Notes: a model not told the origin generated them from the sequence alone. Shown: positions 34,601-46,909, counted from the first letter of the stretch. The stretch: DNA of 64,000 nucleotides from Globodera rostochiensis (GCA_018350325.1 JAEVLN010000002.1:5687456-5751455), one strand, 5' to 3'. A program made the numbers and translations.

Positions 34601-37600
34601 ATTTTGTTATAAACTGGAATTGCCTAAAATTTTTAACTTTAATATATATTATAACTTTTTGTTTTTCAAGAAAAAACATGTCGGGTGTGAACTACGAATA
34701 CAGCTGTTCAGAAAACGGTTGAGCTAGTCAAAAAACATAAAATGAAACGCCAATGTTCCTGATATTTGAATAAATGAACAACAGTGGCAAAATTATTTCA
34801 ATTTAAAAATTAACGAGTTAAAGTTGAAGCTAAAAGAATCTTTAAAAAATTCAGTGCCGGTACAACGTAAAAACACTAATTTAATAGAAAATCAGTAGAC
34901 AAAGGAATATTATGATAAAGAAAACAACCATATCAACATTCGGTGAATCAAACAATTGAATTTATGGTTAAAAATTTTTTAAAATAAACTAAAAAAAATA
35001 AAGATCACCGGCAATCGTAAGCAGCTCAATACTTGATGCCTCCGAGGCCGTAAATAAAATATTATCTCTCTAATAAATGTAAAAAAATGATAGGTTAGTC
35101 AAATTAAATAGGTAAAAATATAGTATTTTAAAAACTACCTAAATAATTTAATTAAGCACTGTAACTTTCCTAAATTCAATCCACAAAATATTTAATTTTT
35201 TATCTGGAAATATTTCCTGCGAGTTTGTTTGGGCAGGTTGTTATCCTAGCTTTTAAAACAAACATTGAATCAAAAGTTCTTCACAAGATTCGCAAAAACA
35301 ATTTTGAAATATCAAAAAAATTAACTAGAGAAAATAATTGCATAAAAACTGGTTTAAACCCAACTAAAAACCAATCTTACGAACAATTTAAGACTAGCAA
35401 CATTGATTGCCGATTAAATAAAATGAAATAATGTTAAAAAGGGAGAGCAACCATATCAACAGAATCGCTCTGAAGAACAATTCGCGAACATTGCTTTCAT
35501 GGCAACGGAAATCCAATTAGGTGCCGGCATTGATGCATCTTTGTATTTCTCGTTAAACAAAATAAAAATTACTAACACTTTAAAAATATGATATAAATAA
35601 ATAACATAAATGAAAAATGAAATAATTGAGCAATAAATATACAAAGCTGCAAAAGCTACCACACCATCGACTAAAAAGAGCGAGATAAAGATACCGAGGA
35701 GAAATAATTACCTAAAAATATATAATCAAGAACAAGAAATTTAAAAAAAACAAGATACAAAAAGAGGGTAAGATAATATTAATTTCATCGGTATTTATGC
35801 AAAAATCAAAAACAATATTCGAAAAAGAACAAAATTATAAATATCAATTGAATACAAAGAAAGCAAATTAGAATTATGTAAATGCAACAAAATTCTTATA
35901 AATAAGTCGGATGAATTGCAGTTTCTCAAATTTTTATAAAACAAAAATCTTGGAAAAAAATGCACAAAAAGAACCAGAGGTTTCAAATCATTTGAAAAAA
36001 TAATTATATGTACACCAAAGAACTGAAAATAGATAATACTTTTTAAATAAATTAATTCCAACATGTTATACATAAATAACTAAACAATGTAAAGTCCAAA
36101 ATAAAATTAATACTTGTAATGTCATCAAAATAAATTTCTCATTTATTGGCAGATAAACGTCAAAATGTATTGAAAATTCTAATTTCACTGTAGCATCCAT
36201 TGAATTAGCAATACATACATAATTCCATAGATAGCTCGACAGGTACGCACATATAAAATTTAAAAAACAATTAAAACAAAAAACAATATAAAAAAACTAT
36301 TATTAATTAAATATTTATACTCATAATTTAATAACATTTTTGCGTTCCTGAAAAAGGTGATTCCTTGGGCATTTAACATTAAGAAAAGCACCTTTGAAAA
36401 TTATAAATTTTTTATATAGAATGGAGTCTCCCAAATTTCGAAAATTTTCACAATGAGTATGAAACAAAAAATAAAATTTTAAATGTGAAAAAATATATAT
36501 TTTTATTTTAATTAATTAAGAAATACAACCTAAACTTTTTAAGAACCTTAAAACTTGTCTAAATTAATTTTCAAGGCAATGTTCTTACCAAACTAATCTT
36601 CCTAATTTGTATAAAGCCGCGCATTTGGTTTTTTCAATTTTGCAGAGGAATTGATTAATTCGTCGATTTTTCTGGGGGGAGGGCCAAAAACATAGAATCT
36701 TCAGTCAATGGGCATTCCTGCAAACAACGTTTCAATTTTTATTTTTTTCGACACTTTTTCGGTTCAGAAAAAATTAATTAATTGTCTAAACATTACAAGT
36801 CGGCACACCAGATTTATTCTTTATAAAAGTTTTGCATTGTATTACGAAAAAAAGAAGCTTATATTCTTATATAGTTTAAAAATAATGCTCGGCACAAGTC
36901 TCCGAAATAGGGGGAATTCTAAAAATGGTTATAATTATATTAAACATAAATAAGGCTTTAAAATTTCAATAAATTCATTATCTTATAAAGCAAACACTTT
37001 AGAGATATATTTTTAAAGCAGAAAATTATCATTTTTTAAAATAATTAAATATATAAAAATTCAAAGATTAATGGACTATTCAACGTGTCTTTAAAATAAA
37101 TTGCCCGTTTACATCGGCTGGAACCGCTTGTCTGAAAAATTTCGTCGTTTTAACGATCCTGTTCGGTCCTAAAAATTTCTTAAGAAAAAAAAAAAGAATT
37201 CGAAATTTTCTTGCCAAGATCACTCGATTTTTTGTATTTTAGTAATAAATACAATAAAAAACAAAAGTTTTTAAGCCATTATTGTTATTTTTACAACTTT
37301 TTCGCAGCTATTTTTGCTTATGAAACCGGTTTTATTACCTATTTTGGCATTTTTTTCCACTTATTGTTAACGAAAATGTAAACTGAAATAAAAACTATAT
37401 AGATTATTTAAATTAATATTTGTTAAAAGTAAGCGCCATAAAACGATTTTTTCTAATTATGTCAAATGTAAATAACTATTATGTTAATTTTTTCAATATT
37501 TATTTCACATTTTCTTTCTGATTCTAATTTAATTAGATCGTAATTATAGTTTAAAAAAATAAAATTAAATATTTATCCTTAAATTTTGTTAATGCCAGTT

Positions 37601-37789
37601 TTTTTTTGCTTTGGCAATGCAAAGCAAGTAATTTTGAACATTGCAAAACCGACAACCAACTGGCGGCGAATAAATCAGAACAAAATTAAAATTAATAAAA
37701 TTCATTTCATTTACAATAATTAAATTTTATTTAAAAAAATTGTTGACTCTACATGATAGCTCTCGCTGCTTGTTTTAAAATTAAAATGT
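34600..37789. other. AT-rich spacer, A-skewed then mixed
   Basis: 34.7-36.6 kb is A-rich again, 36.6-37.8 kb is mixed to T-rich. Frames at 35225-35431, 35456-35662, 35795-36073 and 36708-36953 are 60-92 codons long, low in complexity and without motifs. Small islands: 35480-35530, 35660-35700, 36600-36720 and 37100-37175. No supported gene. Confidence 0.45.
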
Positions 37790-37936
37790 GATTAATCCAG
37801 GGATGCCATTTGTACTTATTTATCAGAAATGTACTGATTTCAGCTCGGCGTACTGATTTTGTACTGATTTTCAGGTTAATTCGCATTTTTGGACCAATTT
37901 TGTTAACAAATTGAGTCGAAAATCCAAAAATTTACC

Positions 37937-37960
37937 CGGCGGCGCCTATCGGCACCGCCG
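37937..37960. repeat. GC hairpin, copy 1
   Basis: CGGCGGCGCC arm, TATC loop, GGCACCGCCG arm: nine of ten arm pairs are Watson-Crick and one is a mismatch. Preceded by AAAATTTACC. Same motif at 38062, 38216 and, on the other strand, 54526. Confidence 0.9.
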
Positions 37961-38061
37961 GACCAGTCTATTCTTAAAAAAGTTCAAAAAATTACCATAT
38001 TTTTAAAATTTTGGTTGCAAATCTCAACAAATTGCGTCAAAAAAAAATCTAAAAATTTTCT

Positions 38062-38085
38062 CGGCGGCGCCTATCGGCACCGCCG
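38062..38085. repeat. GC hairpin, copy 2
   Basis: Identical to copy 1 over the 24-bp hairpin. Preceded by AAAATTTTCT and followed by A and a 12-C run. The upstream words (CAACAAATTG.GTC, AAAA) also match copy 1, so the repeat unit is larger than the hairpin. Confidence 0.9.
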
Positions 38086-38215
38086 ACCCCCCCCCCCCTA
38101 CTAAAGCAGATTTCACAAAAAAAATTGCTTTTTTGAAAAAACGAAAACCGGCAAGGTTTTCGAAATGTTGCACAATTTCTTAACAAAAAAACGTTATAAA
38201 ATAAAAAACTTTTCC

Positions 38216-38239
38216 CGACGGCACCTGTCGGCGCCGTCG
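38216..38239. repeat. GC hairpin, copy 3 (diverged, partly compensated)
   Basis: Reads CGACGGCACC, loop TGTC, GGCGCCGTCG. Against copy 1 both arms changed at matching positions (CGGCGG to CGACGG on the left, CCGCCG to CCGTCG on the right), so pairing is kept. That suggests selection or replication through a folded form, though it is one case. Confidence 0.8.
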
Positions 38240-38470
38240 GACCCACCAACTCAAAAATCCATGTGAAAAGCTGCAATTTCCAACCCCGAATTGTTGAGAA
38301 AAATTGTTGGAGGAGTGAAATATGGTTAAAAACGCACATTTCATGGAAAAATTAATGATTTATTATATTTTGAGACATTTTTTAAAATGTACTGATTTTT
38401 GACCCCAAAATCTGATATTTTGATTCCAATGTACTGATTTTGAAAAATTTTTGTTGGCCCTGGATTAATC

Positions 38471-40790
38471 TACATTTATTAATTGATTTAAGAAGAACGG
38501 TGTTACTATAATGATTGGTCTTGTTCAATTAAATGTTGAGGTGGTTTTTCGTGGCGCCAAGCGCTAAGTCAGTATTTTGTTGCTCACAGAAAAACTCTTA
38601 ACTAGTCTACAGCAACCGTAGTTTAATAAATGTTGCCAAAAATAATGCCTGAATTAGTTGAAAAAAATTTAAAATGCTTAAACTTTGCCTTTATTATGTT
38701 GCTCGACAGATTTCAAAGCTACCCATTTAAATAAATTAAAGGTACTAAAAATAATAGTTCGATATAATTTATCTTTATCTCAAGCTTTATAATAAATAAA
38801 TACTTCAAAACGCTTAAGTAAAGGATTGTTATATTCAAATATAAAATATTTTCCTAGCCGATCTCAACCTCAAAACTTGATTAAGAAAAATACATTATTA
38901 TTTAAAATATATAAATGATAAATATTTTTTAAAAACTTAGCACTTTACTTGAATTTAGCGTTTGCGCGTTCTGCAAGAATAATAAATAGGATAGAAACAA
39001 TGAAACAATTTAAAACTAAATTTGAAAGAACAAATCCCGGATCTTAAAATTCTTACAACTTAAAATAATTATTAATTCCAAATGTAATATGACAACTAAT
39101 TATAGTTTATAAATAATATTTTGTACAAAAATTGAAATAAATTTATTTAGATATATAGCAAAAAGAAAAAAGAAATTAATGTTAAATATTCAAAAGAAAA
39201 AAAAATATTTGTTGAATTATGGCACCTTGAAAAATGCTGCTTATAGAAAAATTTAAATCATAGATAATTAAATAATTTAAAAAAACATATTACATAAAAA
39301 AATATTGTTAAAAGACTAGGTATTTACGTGGTGCGGAGGATAAGTACCCCCTGACTTCGAGTGATTTACAATTTTTTGATGCAAGATGCTGGCTAAATAA
39401 TTATTATTCGTTAAACATTTATTAATTATAAAAGATTACTAGTTTAAAATTTAAGGTGTCTTTAAAAATAAATCAACCATAGCATTGTTTATTTATGTCA
39501 ATACTCTAAATTAAAAATTTGAATAAATTAATTATACCATTAATTTCTCAAAGGGAGCGATCGCACACCTAAGAATCGCTATTTGCAACATATTCAGTTT
39601 AATTAAAATTACTCTAAACAGTCGAGAAAGTTTAAATAAATAATTTAACATTCCTCTAATTTAAAAATACATAAATAAATATAAGGGTTAGTAAGTCCTT
39701 TAATTTAATTATTATTAAAAAAATCAAAAATCCCACTTTAAATCGTTAAAAGTTTTTTTAAAGATTCTCAGGGAACCAAAAAAAATTAATTAAAAATGCC
39801 GAAACTATTGATTTAATTAATACTTATAATAAAAACTAATTTTTGCATTCATAAATAATAAAATAAGCGACTTTAATTTAACACATTTAATAGTTTGGTA
39901 AAATGACTACAATTAAGTAAGAAATATTGTTTTTGTTTCACTGTACCGAAAACCTACGCCACGGAACGAATTTTTGTTTATCCAACTTTTTTGCTTTGTA
40001 AAAAATTGTTAAATATCAAATCCCTCGATAAAAATTAATAAATTTCAATATTTTTTTCATTTTTCAAAAAAAAATTATGGTTTGTTCATAAAATATATGT
40101 TATTCCCTCAATGATCCCAACCCGCAGCGTCCGCGATGAGTCCACAGTTTGCTTGGACGAAGAATTTTTATTTTCATAATTATCAGTTTATTATCGCTTT
40201 CAAATTTTGCACTATTTTCCCAATAACTTAATTGTTGCTGCAAGTGATTTGTTTATTGGTTTATACAGTTTAATGATCGTTATATTTACTTAAACGATGT
40301 TGAGGACCTTGTATTTATTAAAATTCCTAAAACTCATTTCATCTGAATATGCCAGAATCAGCCTTTGGGGTTTATTGTGTGGTTTATGAATCTTTGTATC
40401 TGTTTGGACAGCTGTTTTTAAATTTAGTGTATAAAATAGGCAGTGCAATGTGCGTACGTAATCAATGTTTTCATTGCATTATTTAATATTAATAAGTTTG
40501 CCTATAAGTTAATCATCATTTTTATAAAAATTTTTAGAATGCTAATTTTGCTTTTGTTAAAATTAAATTTTATGCGCTTAAATGAAGTGTTTTAAATTAT
40601 ATTATTATTTTATAACGATATAAAGACTAATATTTATCCGTTTGCTATTTAAATTCATTTAAAAAGATTATCATGTTCTATTATGATTGATAAATTAATT
40701 AGTTGGCGTGTTTTTGAAAACACCATGAAGCATATCGTCAAAGCGTTTAATAACATTGTGTTTGCACTCCTTTTAGCCTATTCTCTTGCC
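38471..40790. other. AT-rich spacer; A-to-T skew switch near 39.9 kb
   Basis: 38.6-39.9 kb is A-rich; from about 39.9 kb onward the spacer is T-rich. Islands at 38535-38620, 39325-39365, 39940-39975, 40115-40165 and 40330-40460. A plus-strand ATG frame of 58 codons (40683-40859; MKHIVKAFNNIVFALLLAY) spans a pyrimidine-rich tract and two AG acceptor-like sites, so it may be partly intron. Confidence 0.45.
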
Positions 40791-40799
40791 CTTTTGCAG

Positions 40800-40965
40800 C
40801 AGAATTTAAGGCTACATCATAATGTATACTTTTTTATTTATAAATTGTCAGTCTTATGATAATGTATGTAAATTGTTTTCTTTACAAAGCGAATCATTAA
40901 TTAAATTATGTGTTATAAATATTTTACAAAGCTACTTCACTTTATTATACCAGATGTGGACGCGG
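40800..40965 (+). CDS. Cluster of three candidate micro-exons
   Basis: Three very short plus-strand pieces with splice-like borders, all phase 0: 40800-40823 (after CCTTTTGCAG, before GTATAC; QNLRLHHN), 40852-40863 (after AAATTGTCAG, before GTATGT; SYDN) and 40954-40965 (after TTATACCAG, before GTTTGT; MWTR). Introns between them would be as short as 28 bp. The shared phase is suggestive, but pieces this small with two-base borders are easily chance. No product can be named. Confidence 0.22.
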
Positions 40966-41454
40966 GTTTGTTTCAGTTTTTTATTATTTTAAATTTTATT
41001 TTGAGTTTTTTCTTTTATTTTTTTAGTAATGGTCAAAAATTTTGTGTGTTTCAGAAATTTTATTTTAAAGAATTATCTTATGTAGTTCTATTGTACGATT
41101 TTATATTTTGATGCTTAGATAGGCTCAACTCTATATTATTGTTTTTAGTTTTAAAATTGCTTTAAGAATTTTTTAAATTAGGCTTGCATTTTCGTATTTG
41201 TTTTATTAAAAGAGAAAATGTTAGATTAAATTATTTACTTTTTTATAAGTAATTTATTTATTGGGCAATGATTTTAATTTGTAATTTTATTTATGCAAAT
41301 AAATATAAAATGTATTATATTAAACAAACATCGTATAAATTAGAATCCTTACGTTTGTTTTTTTAGGTCCAGCATCTTTGGTAGAATTTATGTAATCATT
41401 TCTATGCTTTTTATTACCAATTCAAAAATATTTAATTTTTTTGTTCTTTTTCAG

Positions 41455-41490
41455 AAGATCAATATTAAAAGCGCTAAATATTTGTTGCTT
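41455..41490 (+). CDS. Candidate 36-nt exon
   Basis: Plus-strand exon after TTCTTTTTCAG and before GTACAT, reading KINIKSAKYLLL in phase 0 at both ends. Acceptor strong, donor weak. Same length as the minus-strand micro-exons at 17417, 22094 and 9126. Product unknown. Confidence 0.3.
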
Positions 41491-41647
41491 GTACATAATT
41501 GCTCCCTTTCTTGTTACTGCATATAACACCGAGCCCAATTTATTAATTTGTTTTAATTAAAATTTACTTTTTAAATAGAATTTAAATATAAAATTGTTCC
41601 ATTCTGATTTGATTTTTTATTATTTTATTTGCTTAATTGGACCTCAG

Positions 41648-41671
41648 CGCACACAGAAAAAGGCCGTGAAT
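41648..41671 (+). CDS. Candidate 24-nt micro-exon
   Basis: Plus-strand piece after TTGGACCTCAG and before GTATAATT, reading RTQKKAVN, phase 0. It sits in a small island; a second island follows at about 41700-41745 without an AG border. Low information, listed because both borders match. Confidence 0.25.
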
Positions 41672-42005
41672 GTATAATTAATATATACAATCTACAAACA
41701 TCGCTGGCTCACCTCACGGTACCGCTCTGCAATAAATTTCTTTTTTCATTAAAGCTTGAATTATTTATTAATCAAAAATTGCTTTTTAAAAGTTTGAAGA
41801 ATGGATACAAACTTGAGATTGAAGAATTTCTTTCGTTTTATTTATTTTACATTTAGTTTTTTTTCATTTTAATTTATGTTTAAATTTTTGAATTTGATTT
41901 TTCTAGACTTACCTAAGTTTACCTTAAAATTAAATTAGAATAGTGAAATGTTTCATTTACATTTTTGTCCAGAATCTCATCATTTATTAAAGTAGCATCC
42001 AAAAG

Positions 42006-42352
42006 TAAGGTTGGCGGTTCCGAACTGAACCGGACCGAACCGTAGACCCGGGATTTTTCGGTTCTCGGTTCGGTCGTGGAAGGTAAATTTATGAAATCAA
42101 TTTTCATAACAAAAACTTGTCAATGTTTCCAAAAACTCAGCGGCCGGGCCCCTCCCATTATTATTTTGTTGAAATCTCTCAACAATAACAATTAAATTTT
42201 AAAACTTTTCTCGGCGGTACTTGATATAGATTTAAATTTAAATTGAAGATTTTTACAGTAAATGGTAAAAAAATTAGTCCACAAAACGCGAAAAATTTCG
42301 GCTTGGTTCTCGGTTCGGATACCTGAGGAATTTCCAAGAACCGCCAACCCTA
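42006..42352. mobile_element. hAT-type MITE (GGTTCGG interior)
   Basis: 347-bp element with 15-bp inverted ends, TAAGGTTGGCGGTTC at left and TAGGGTTGGCGGTTC on the other strand at right (one mismatch), inside perfect 8-bp direct repeats TCCAAAAG (41998-42005, 42353-42360). The interior contains GAACCGGACCGAACCG words and a broken copy of the GC hairpin unit (AACTTTTCTCGGCGGTAC at about 42203-42220). No transposase frame; the 74- and 90-codon frames crossing it run over both element and flank and are artefacts. Confidence 0.87.
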
Positions 42353-42490
42353 TCCAAAAGGTGCGCTTCCTGCATTGGTCGCTTACGATATTACCCCCAA
42401 AATGGACGAAAAGATTTGATTTACTATTTTTGTTATGGAAGATTATTTCTTTAACATTTTCCATTTTTCTAAATCCAATTAATTAATTAG

Positions 42491-42597
42491 TATTTGCTTT
42501 GGAAAATAGAGAACAACCGAATTCAGCATTGGATGCTTTTGAGTATATCCGGGTGGTGGAAAGAAACAAAACTAGAGAAATCGGGTTTCGCGTTGAT
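42491..42597 (+). CDS. Candidate 107-nt internal exon
   Basis: One of the more protein-like islands. Plus strand, after AATTAATTAG and before GTTTATTT, open for 35 codons: FALENREQPNSALDAFEYIR then VVERNKTREIGFRVD. Charged and helix-friendly, clearly unlike spacer. The frame stays open at both sides for a short distance, so the borders could be misplaced. It lies 139 bp right of the MITE at 42006-42352. I do not recognise the family. Confidence 0.45.
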
Positions 42598-42964
42598 GTT
42601 TATTTATTTTCAATTAAAATTACGGTAATGTTGGTTTAATGTTTATGCTTACTTCAATTATTGGCCAAAAATCGCATAATTATCTTATTTATAGTTTTAG
42701 AATTAATACAATGTGGAGATATAACACTTTTTTATTCTTGGTAATTTTTGTATGTGTTTAGGTTTTTCATATTTCTTTATCTAAATTTGTTCTGATAATA
42801 ATTGAAGACTAGGTGTCTCTCTTACAAGATTAATACTACGTGCCCTGCATTGAAACTTTATTTTCAGCGCGTAATGTGTGACTGGAAAATAAAATGAGCA
42901 TTTTAAATTGAATGTAACTCATTGAATTTACGATGTTTAAATGATTATTAGGGGAAAAATTGTG

Positions 42965-43006
42965 CCGTATACTAGGTTAACGTTGAAAGTTTTGAACGTT
43001 CTCGTG
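42965..43006 (+). other. Candidate short exon with a strong donor
   Basis: Island ending at 43006 before GTGAGT, a strong plus-strand donor. Possible acceptors are TTATTAG (before 42951) or GTATACTAG. In the frame from the first, GKIVPYTRLTLKVLNVL is open. In the frame from the second, VNVESFERS is open. Frame undecided. Confidence 0.3.
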
Positions 43007-43190
43007 AGTTTAATTGTTAATATTTTTATCTTTTATAACATAAATGTTGTATTTTTCTGTATTGAGATGATATAAGTTTCTATCATTATTTATTTTAATG
43101 TTTTAGAACTTTGCTATTTTTTTTACTATTTGTGCTCTTTAAGTTTTTCTTTTAAAATTTTAAATAAGTTCAGAGTTGTTATTTATTAAG

Positions 43191-43277
43191 GATGAGAGAA
43201 GAAAGTACTGTGAACGCGAAATCAGTACACTACTACTTTTCCATCTAAGACACCGCCATCGGAAAGAATTATTTTAT
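43191..43277 (+). CDS. Candidate 87-nt exon, two competing frames
   Basis: Plus-strand island after TTTATTAAG and before GTTTATTG, 29 codons, phase 0: DERRKYCEREISTLLLFHL then RHRHRKELFY. A second frame begins at an ATG and reads MREESTVNAKSVHYYFSI, then TAA, then DTAIGKNYFMFID. The second looks more natural in composition but contains TAA. Standard decoding favours the first. Unidentified. Confidence 0.35.
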
Positions 43278-44604
43278 GTTTATTGACTAAATTTCTAGAT
43301 TAAAAAATGAATTGGTGGTTCTTGAATTGTAAAATTATATTAATTTGCATTAGAAATCCTTAACAATATATATTTTATTATTGTTTCCATGTGATTATTT
43401 CTTTGTAACCATTAAATTATGAGATTTTATTTTTTTTAATAAGATTGATTCATAATTTATTTTTATAAATAAATTTATTATTCTAAATTTTTAATTCATT
43501 ATCGCACAATTATTAACATTTCGGAGCAAGTTAAAATTTTTCATCGCCAAAGTGGATGATTTAATGTTTAATAAACACATCAAAAAATAGTTAATAAACT
43601 CAAAATTCTGATTATTCTTGTTCTTCCTTTCTCACAATATAGTTAAAATATATTCTAATTTAAAGCTAATATAACATAATTCTTACATTTTAAAATTTGT
43701 TTACTTTTTTATTTTAAAAATATTAAACATTATCGAAATAGATAAAAGTTACTCATAGTAGATTATTTTTTTATTCAAAATTTTAATACAAAAATTTTTC
43801 GTTTTTCAAAACGATCAAAAAAGTTGAAATTTTTGATTATTTTAGCTTTAATAATAAATTACTGAAGGTTTTAAAAGCATTAGAATTATCGTACTTAATT
43901 TCAAATTATCATTTTGATTTATTTGCACTATTGTGCAAAATTATTTTGATTTCGCTTTTAAATCTAACGCTAGTAAAAACAGAAATTTTTAGATACAAAG
44001 TTAGTCGTGTTTATATTTACAGAAAATTATTGCAACTTAAACATTTAATATTTTTTTAAACTGGTAGACAATGTCGTGGCGTCATGAATTACACGTGTTT
44101 GACAGATTGGGGAGAAGCAGTCGCAGAAATACGCCGTCTGAGAAAATTTGGAGAATGCTTCTAATATTTTTGCTCAATTATTTACTACTTTGTAATTTTA
44201 TAACTACAAATATCATGAACGTTTTGTGTAACATTTAAACAATAGATTTGATTTGTGTATTTTGCTTAGATGGTTACTGTTTAAATTGTTACCCTTAGCT
44301 ATACCGGGTTGGTTCTTTGTATTATTTAGTCGCAAGGTAAAGTATAAATTATAAACAGCAAATTAATTATCATAATCCTCATTAAATGGTTTGACTAAAT
44401 TGTTTTTATTTTTGTTAAAGCAACAATAGTATTTAAATTGTTTTATTGGTTTTTGTTTCTTTTTCTTCGATAAGCGCTACTTATTGTTCAATTGTGTCGT
44501 CGCAATAAATGTGTGCATCAATTTTTTTAGCAACTTAAACAGTAATAGAAGCGGTTTAAAAATGCCATATTTTTTAAAATAAATTTTAAGTGAAATTTTT
44601 TTAG

Positions 44605-44676
44605 TTTCGTTTCCCATGGAGAGGTATATTCAGAGTAATTGATTTGGACGGTGTCCATGCGACTATTAGCTGCCCT
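44605..44676 (+). CDS. Candidate 72-nt exon, integrase-tail-like motif
   Basis: Plus-strand island with strong acceptor TTTTTTTAG and donor GTAAATG, exactly 24 codons, phase 0 at both ends. Contains GIFRVIDLDGVHATI. The pattern W.G.FRVI..DG vaguely recalls the SH3-like C-terminal part of retroelement integrases (W.GPYRV), but the core glycine-proline is missing and it is too short to assign. The next island in this frame (about 44975-45030) reads RLAVINTNVVEVPNTL. Confidence 0.45.
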
Positions 44677-45390
44677 GTAAATGTAGAAAATTTAATTATT
44701 TGCGAATTTTAGCCCAGAATTATAGTTGCGATTGCTGATTATTGGTTCATAGAATCTCTTTATATAGGGTATTTGATTAGTTCATTTTATGAGTTTTATA
44801 AATACTATTTTTAGTTTGACTAGCAATTAAAGAGATATTATTTTATACTTTCTTTTTTTACTTTCGAATAATTGCAAAAGGTAACATATTTTTTATTTAT
44901 TAAAATTTCTCTGCTTTTAATACCTTTTATTTTGACTTTTTTGATTTGTATTTAAAAATATAATAAAATTTAAATGCGCCTTGCTGTGATCAACACTAAT
45001 GTTGTGGAGGTCCCAAACACTTTGCATTATAAAAGTTTCTTTAAAAGTTAACAGAATAATTTTACATAATAATGTTTTATATATAATTTTTATTTTTCAT
45101 CGTAAAAAGGTTTTAGTTTGCATTTTGCTATGGATCTATAATCCGTTTATTATCTAATTTTAATTTTAATATAGTCAGTATCAAAACATGATTTTTTTAT
45201 TCAAGTTAATTTGCAATGGTCATTCATTTTGAAATGACCCAATTTCTGAATGGCACATTAAATTTGTTTTTTTGTTAATTTTATCAGTTTAAAAATGGTT
45301 TAAAAAATTTTTTGTTTAATACGATAATTTGATAAATCAACCTTTAAAATAATGTCTTTGATACTAAATTTAACATATTTTTCATAAAAT

Positions 45391-45515
45391 CGTCAGCAGT
45401 GGCGGCGGCGCGTGAAAGAGACCAACACGCGCCATGTTCCAAGCCCAGGCCCAGTTCGTCGATTCGCCGCAGAATTGGCGACGGCGCCAATTTTTGGCGA
45501 TCTTCTCAGGGGACT
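45391..45515. other. GC-rich island with palindromic core
   Basis: About 125 bp rich in G+C. It holds an imperfect palindrome (GAATTGGCGACGGCGCCAAT), so both strands encode NWRRRQF-like peptides. On the minus strand there is a strong acceptor (TTTTATTACAG before 45513) followed by SPEKIAKNWRRRQF, reminiscent of retrotransposon gag/pol linker sequences (ENWR.W). On the plus strand QWRRRVKETNTRHVPSPG is open. Possibly a scrap of a retroelement; strand undecided. Confidence 0.35.
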
Positions 45516-46909
45516 GTAATAAAATTAATTTTATTTCGATATTTGCATTTTTGATCATTTAATCAAATTGCTTGTTTTCTTTTTAAAGCAATGCTTAAAT
45601 CTTTATTGTGATGTCACATTAACATTTGTTTATGTTAGTTTATCAGTTTAAAAATAAGTTTCCAATATCATAATTTATAAATAATGTTCCTGATATTATT
45701 TAACACATTTATTGGATTATATTCTAATGAATTAAGACTAATTTATTATATATTTTGTGCTCTCGATCATCTTATCCAGTTTTTCATTGGCGGGTTGAGG
45801 TCATGCTTAAAAACTTCAAATTTTTGGATCGATTTTAAGTTTCTTGAATAGATTTTATTTTTATCATAATTGCTAAAGAATTTATATATTCAAATATGAT
45901 TAAATAAGCAAACTTTGAAGATACAGAATTTTTTTAATTAAAAAACTGGTGTTCAATTTAAGTATTATGCACCATGCGGTGCTTATTTCATTTGTGTGCC
46001 CACTGTACCCTCAACCTGGCTTGCGCTACCACATGACTTTTAATATCTTTCAGAATTCAAATAAGAATTAAGTTTAATTTAAAGTAATATCTAAATAAAT
46101 TTTCTAGAAAGGAGTAATTTTGAGGTAACTTTGTCGTCTAATTTCTTGATAAAACATTTGTTTTTTATCATTTTGTTGCTGTGTCTCACCTAATGGCCTT
46201 TATTATGGCATTTTAAAATTTAATTTAACAATGTATAAGATAGCAATATTGTTATTGTTAAAAGCGGAAATAAGATAAGTTTTTATAATGTTTTTTTGTT
46301 GTACTAGCAATTGTTCCAAGAATTGGCTTGAGACAGAATCTCACTCAATTTTAGTTTACTCTGCGCCTCCTTTATTTTTTGTATTTCGTATTAAGGTTTA
46401 ATGTTTATTTAGACAGTTTAATATATTTTAAATATAGAGAATATTTAACACAACGGCGATTTTAAATAAAATAAATATATCAACAATGTTGATTAAATCT
46501 CTATTCTTATATTTTCTGCTTTAACATTTGCTGTAGCATATTAAATTTTTGATGTCTTGGCTCAAAAGTCGGTAATCCGAACATGTAAAAATCCTTGTAA
46601 TCGAAATTCTGTTTCCAAAATTATGGAACACACCCTTGATTGCATTGCCTGTGATGGGTGTGGCTTGAATAAATTTCAGAGAATTATAACAGTGAATTTT
46701 TTCTCTTTAGTATTATTAGTAGTATATGAAAATAACGATATATAATTATAATATATTTTTTTGAAGAAAATTTGTGGCGTATCATGGCCGCTTTATCGCT
46801 TTTAGCATTATATAAATTGTTTAAGCAATTAAGCTGTTGTTAAATTTAGCTTTGAAATATCAAACGTACAACCAAAAAAAGGCATTAATGATTAAATAAA
46901 CAATTGTTT

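Larger units (their letters stand above)
37798..38462. mobile_element. hAT-type MITE containing three GC hairpins
   Basis: 665-bp element starting CAGGGATGCC and ending (other strand) CAGGGCCAAC, between perfect 8-bp direct repeats GATTAATC (37790-37797 and 38463-38470). Near both ends GTACTGATTTT recurs, so the subterminal regions are repeats. The middle has three spaced copies of a unit ending in a GC-rich hairpin (37937-37960, 38062-38085, 38216-38239), the second followed by a run of 12 C. No transposase is encoded; the 96-codon minus frame inside is a by-product of the GC-rich units. Confidence 0.85.

Noticed and set aside
38049..38339. 96-codon minus-strand frame
   Set aside because: Wholly inside the hAT element at 37798-38462 and spanning its GC hairpins and C run; no conserved motif.
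31530..45950. Shared word CTTTGAAGATACAGAA at 31.53 and 45.91 kb
   Set aside because: Match is too short, and the flanks do not align, to support a relationship.
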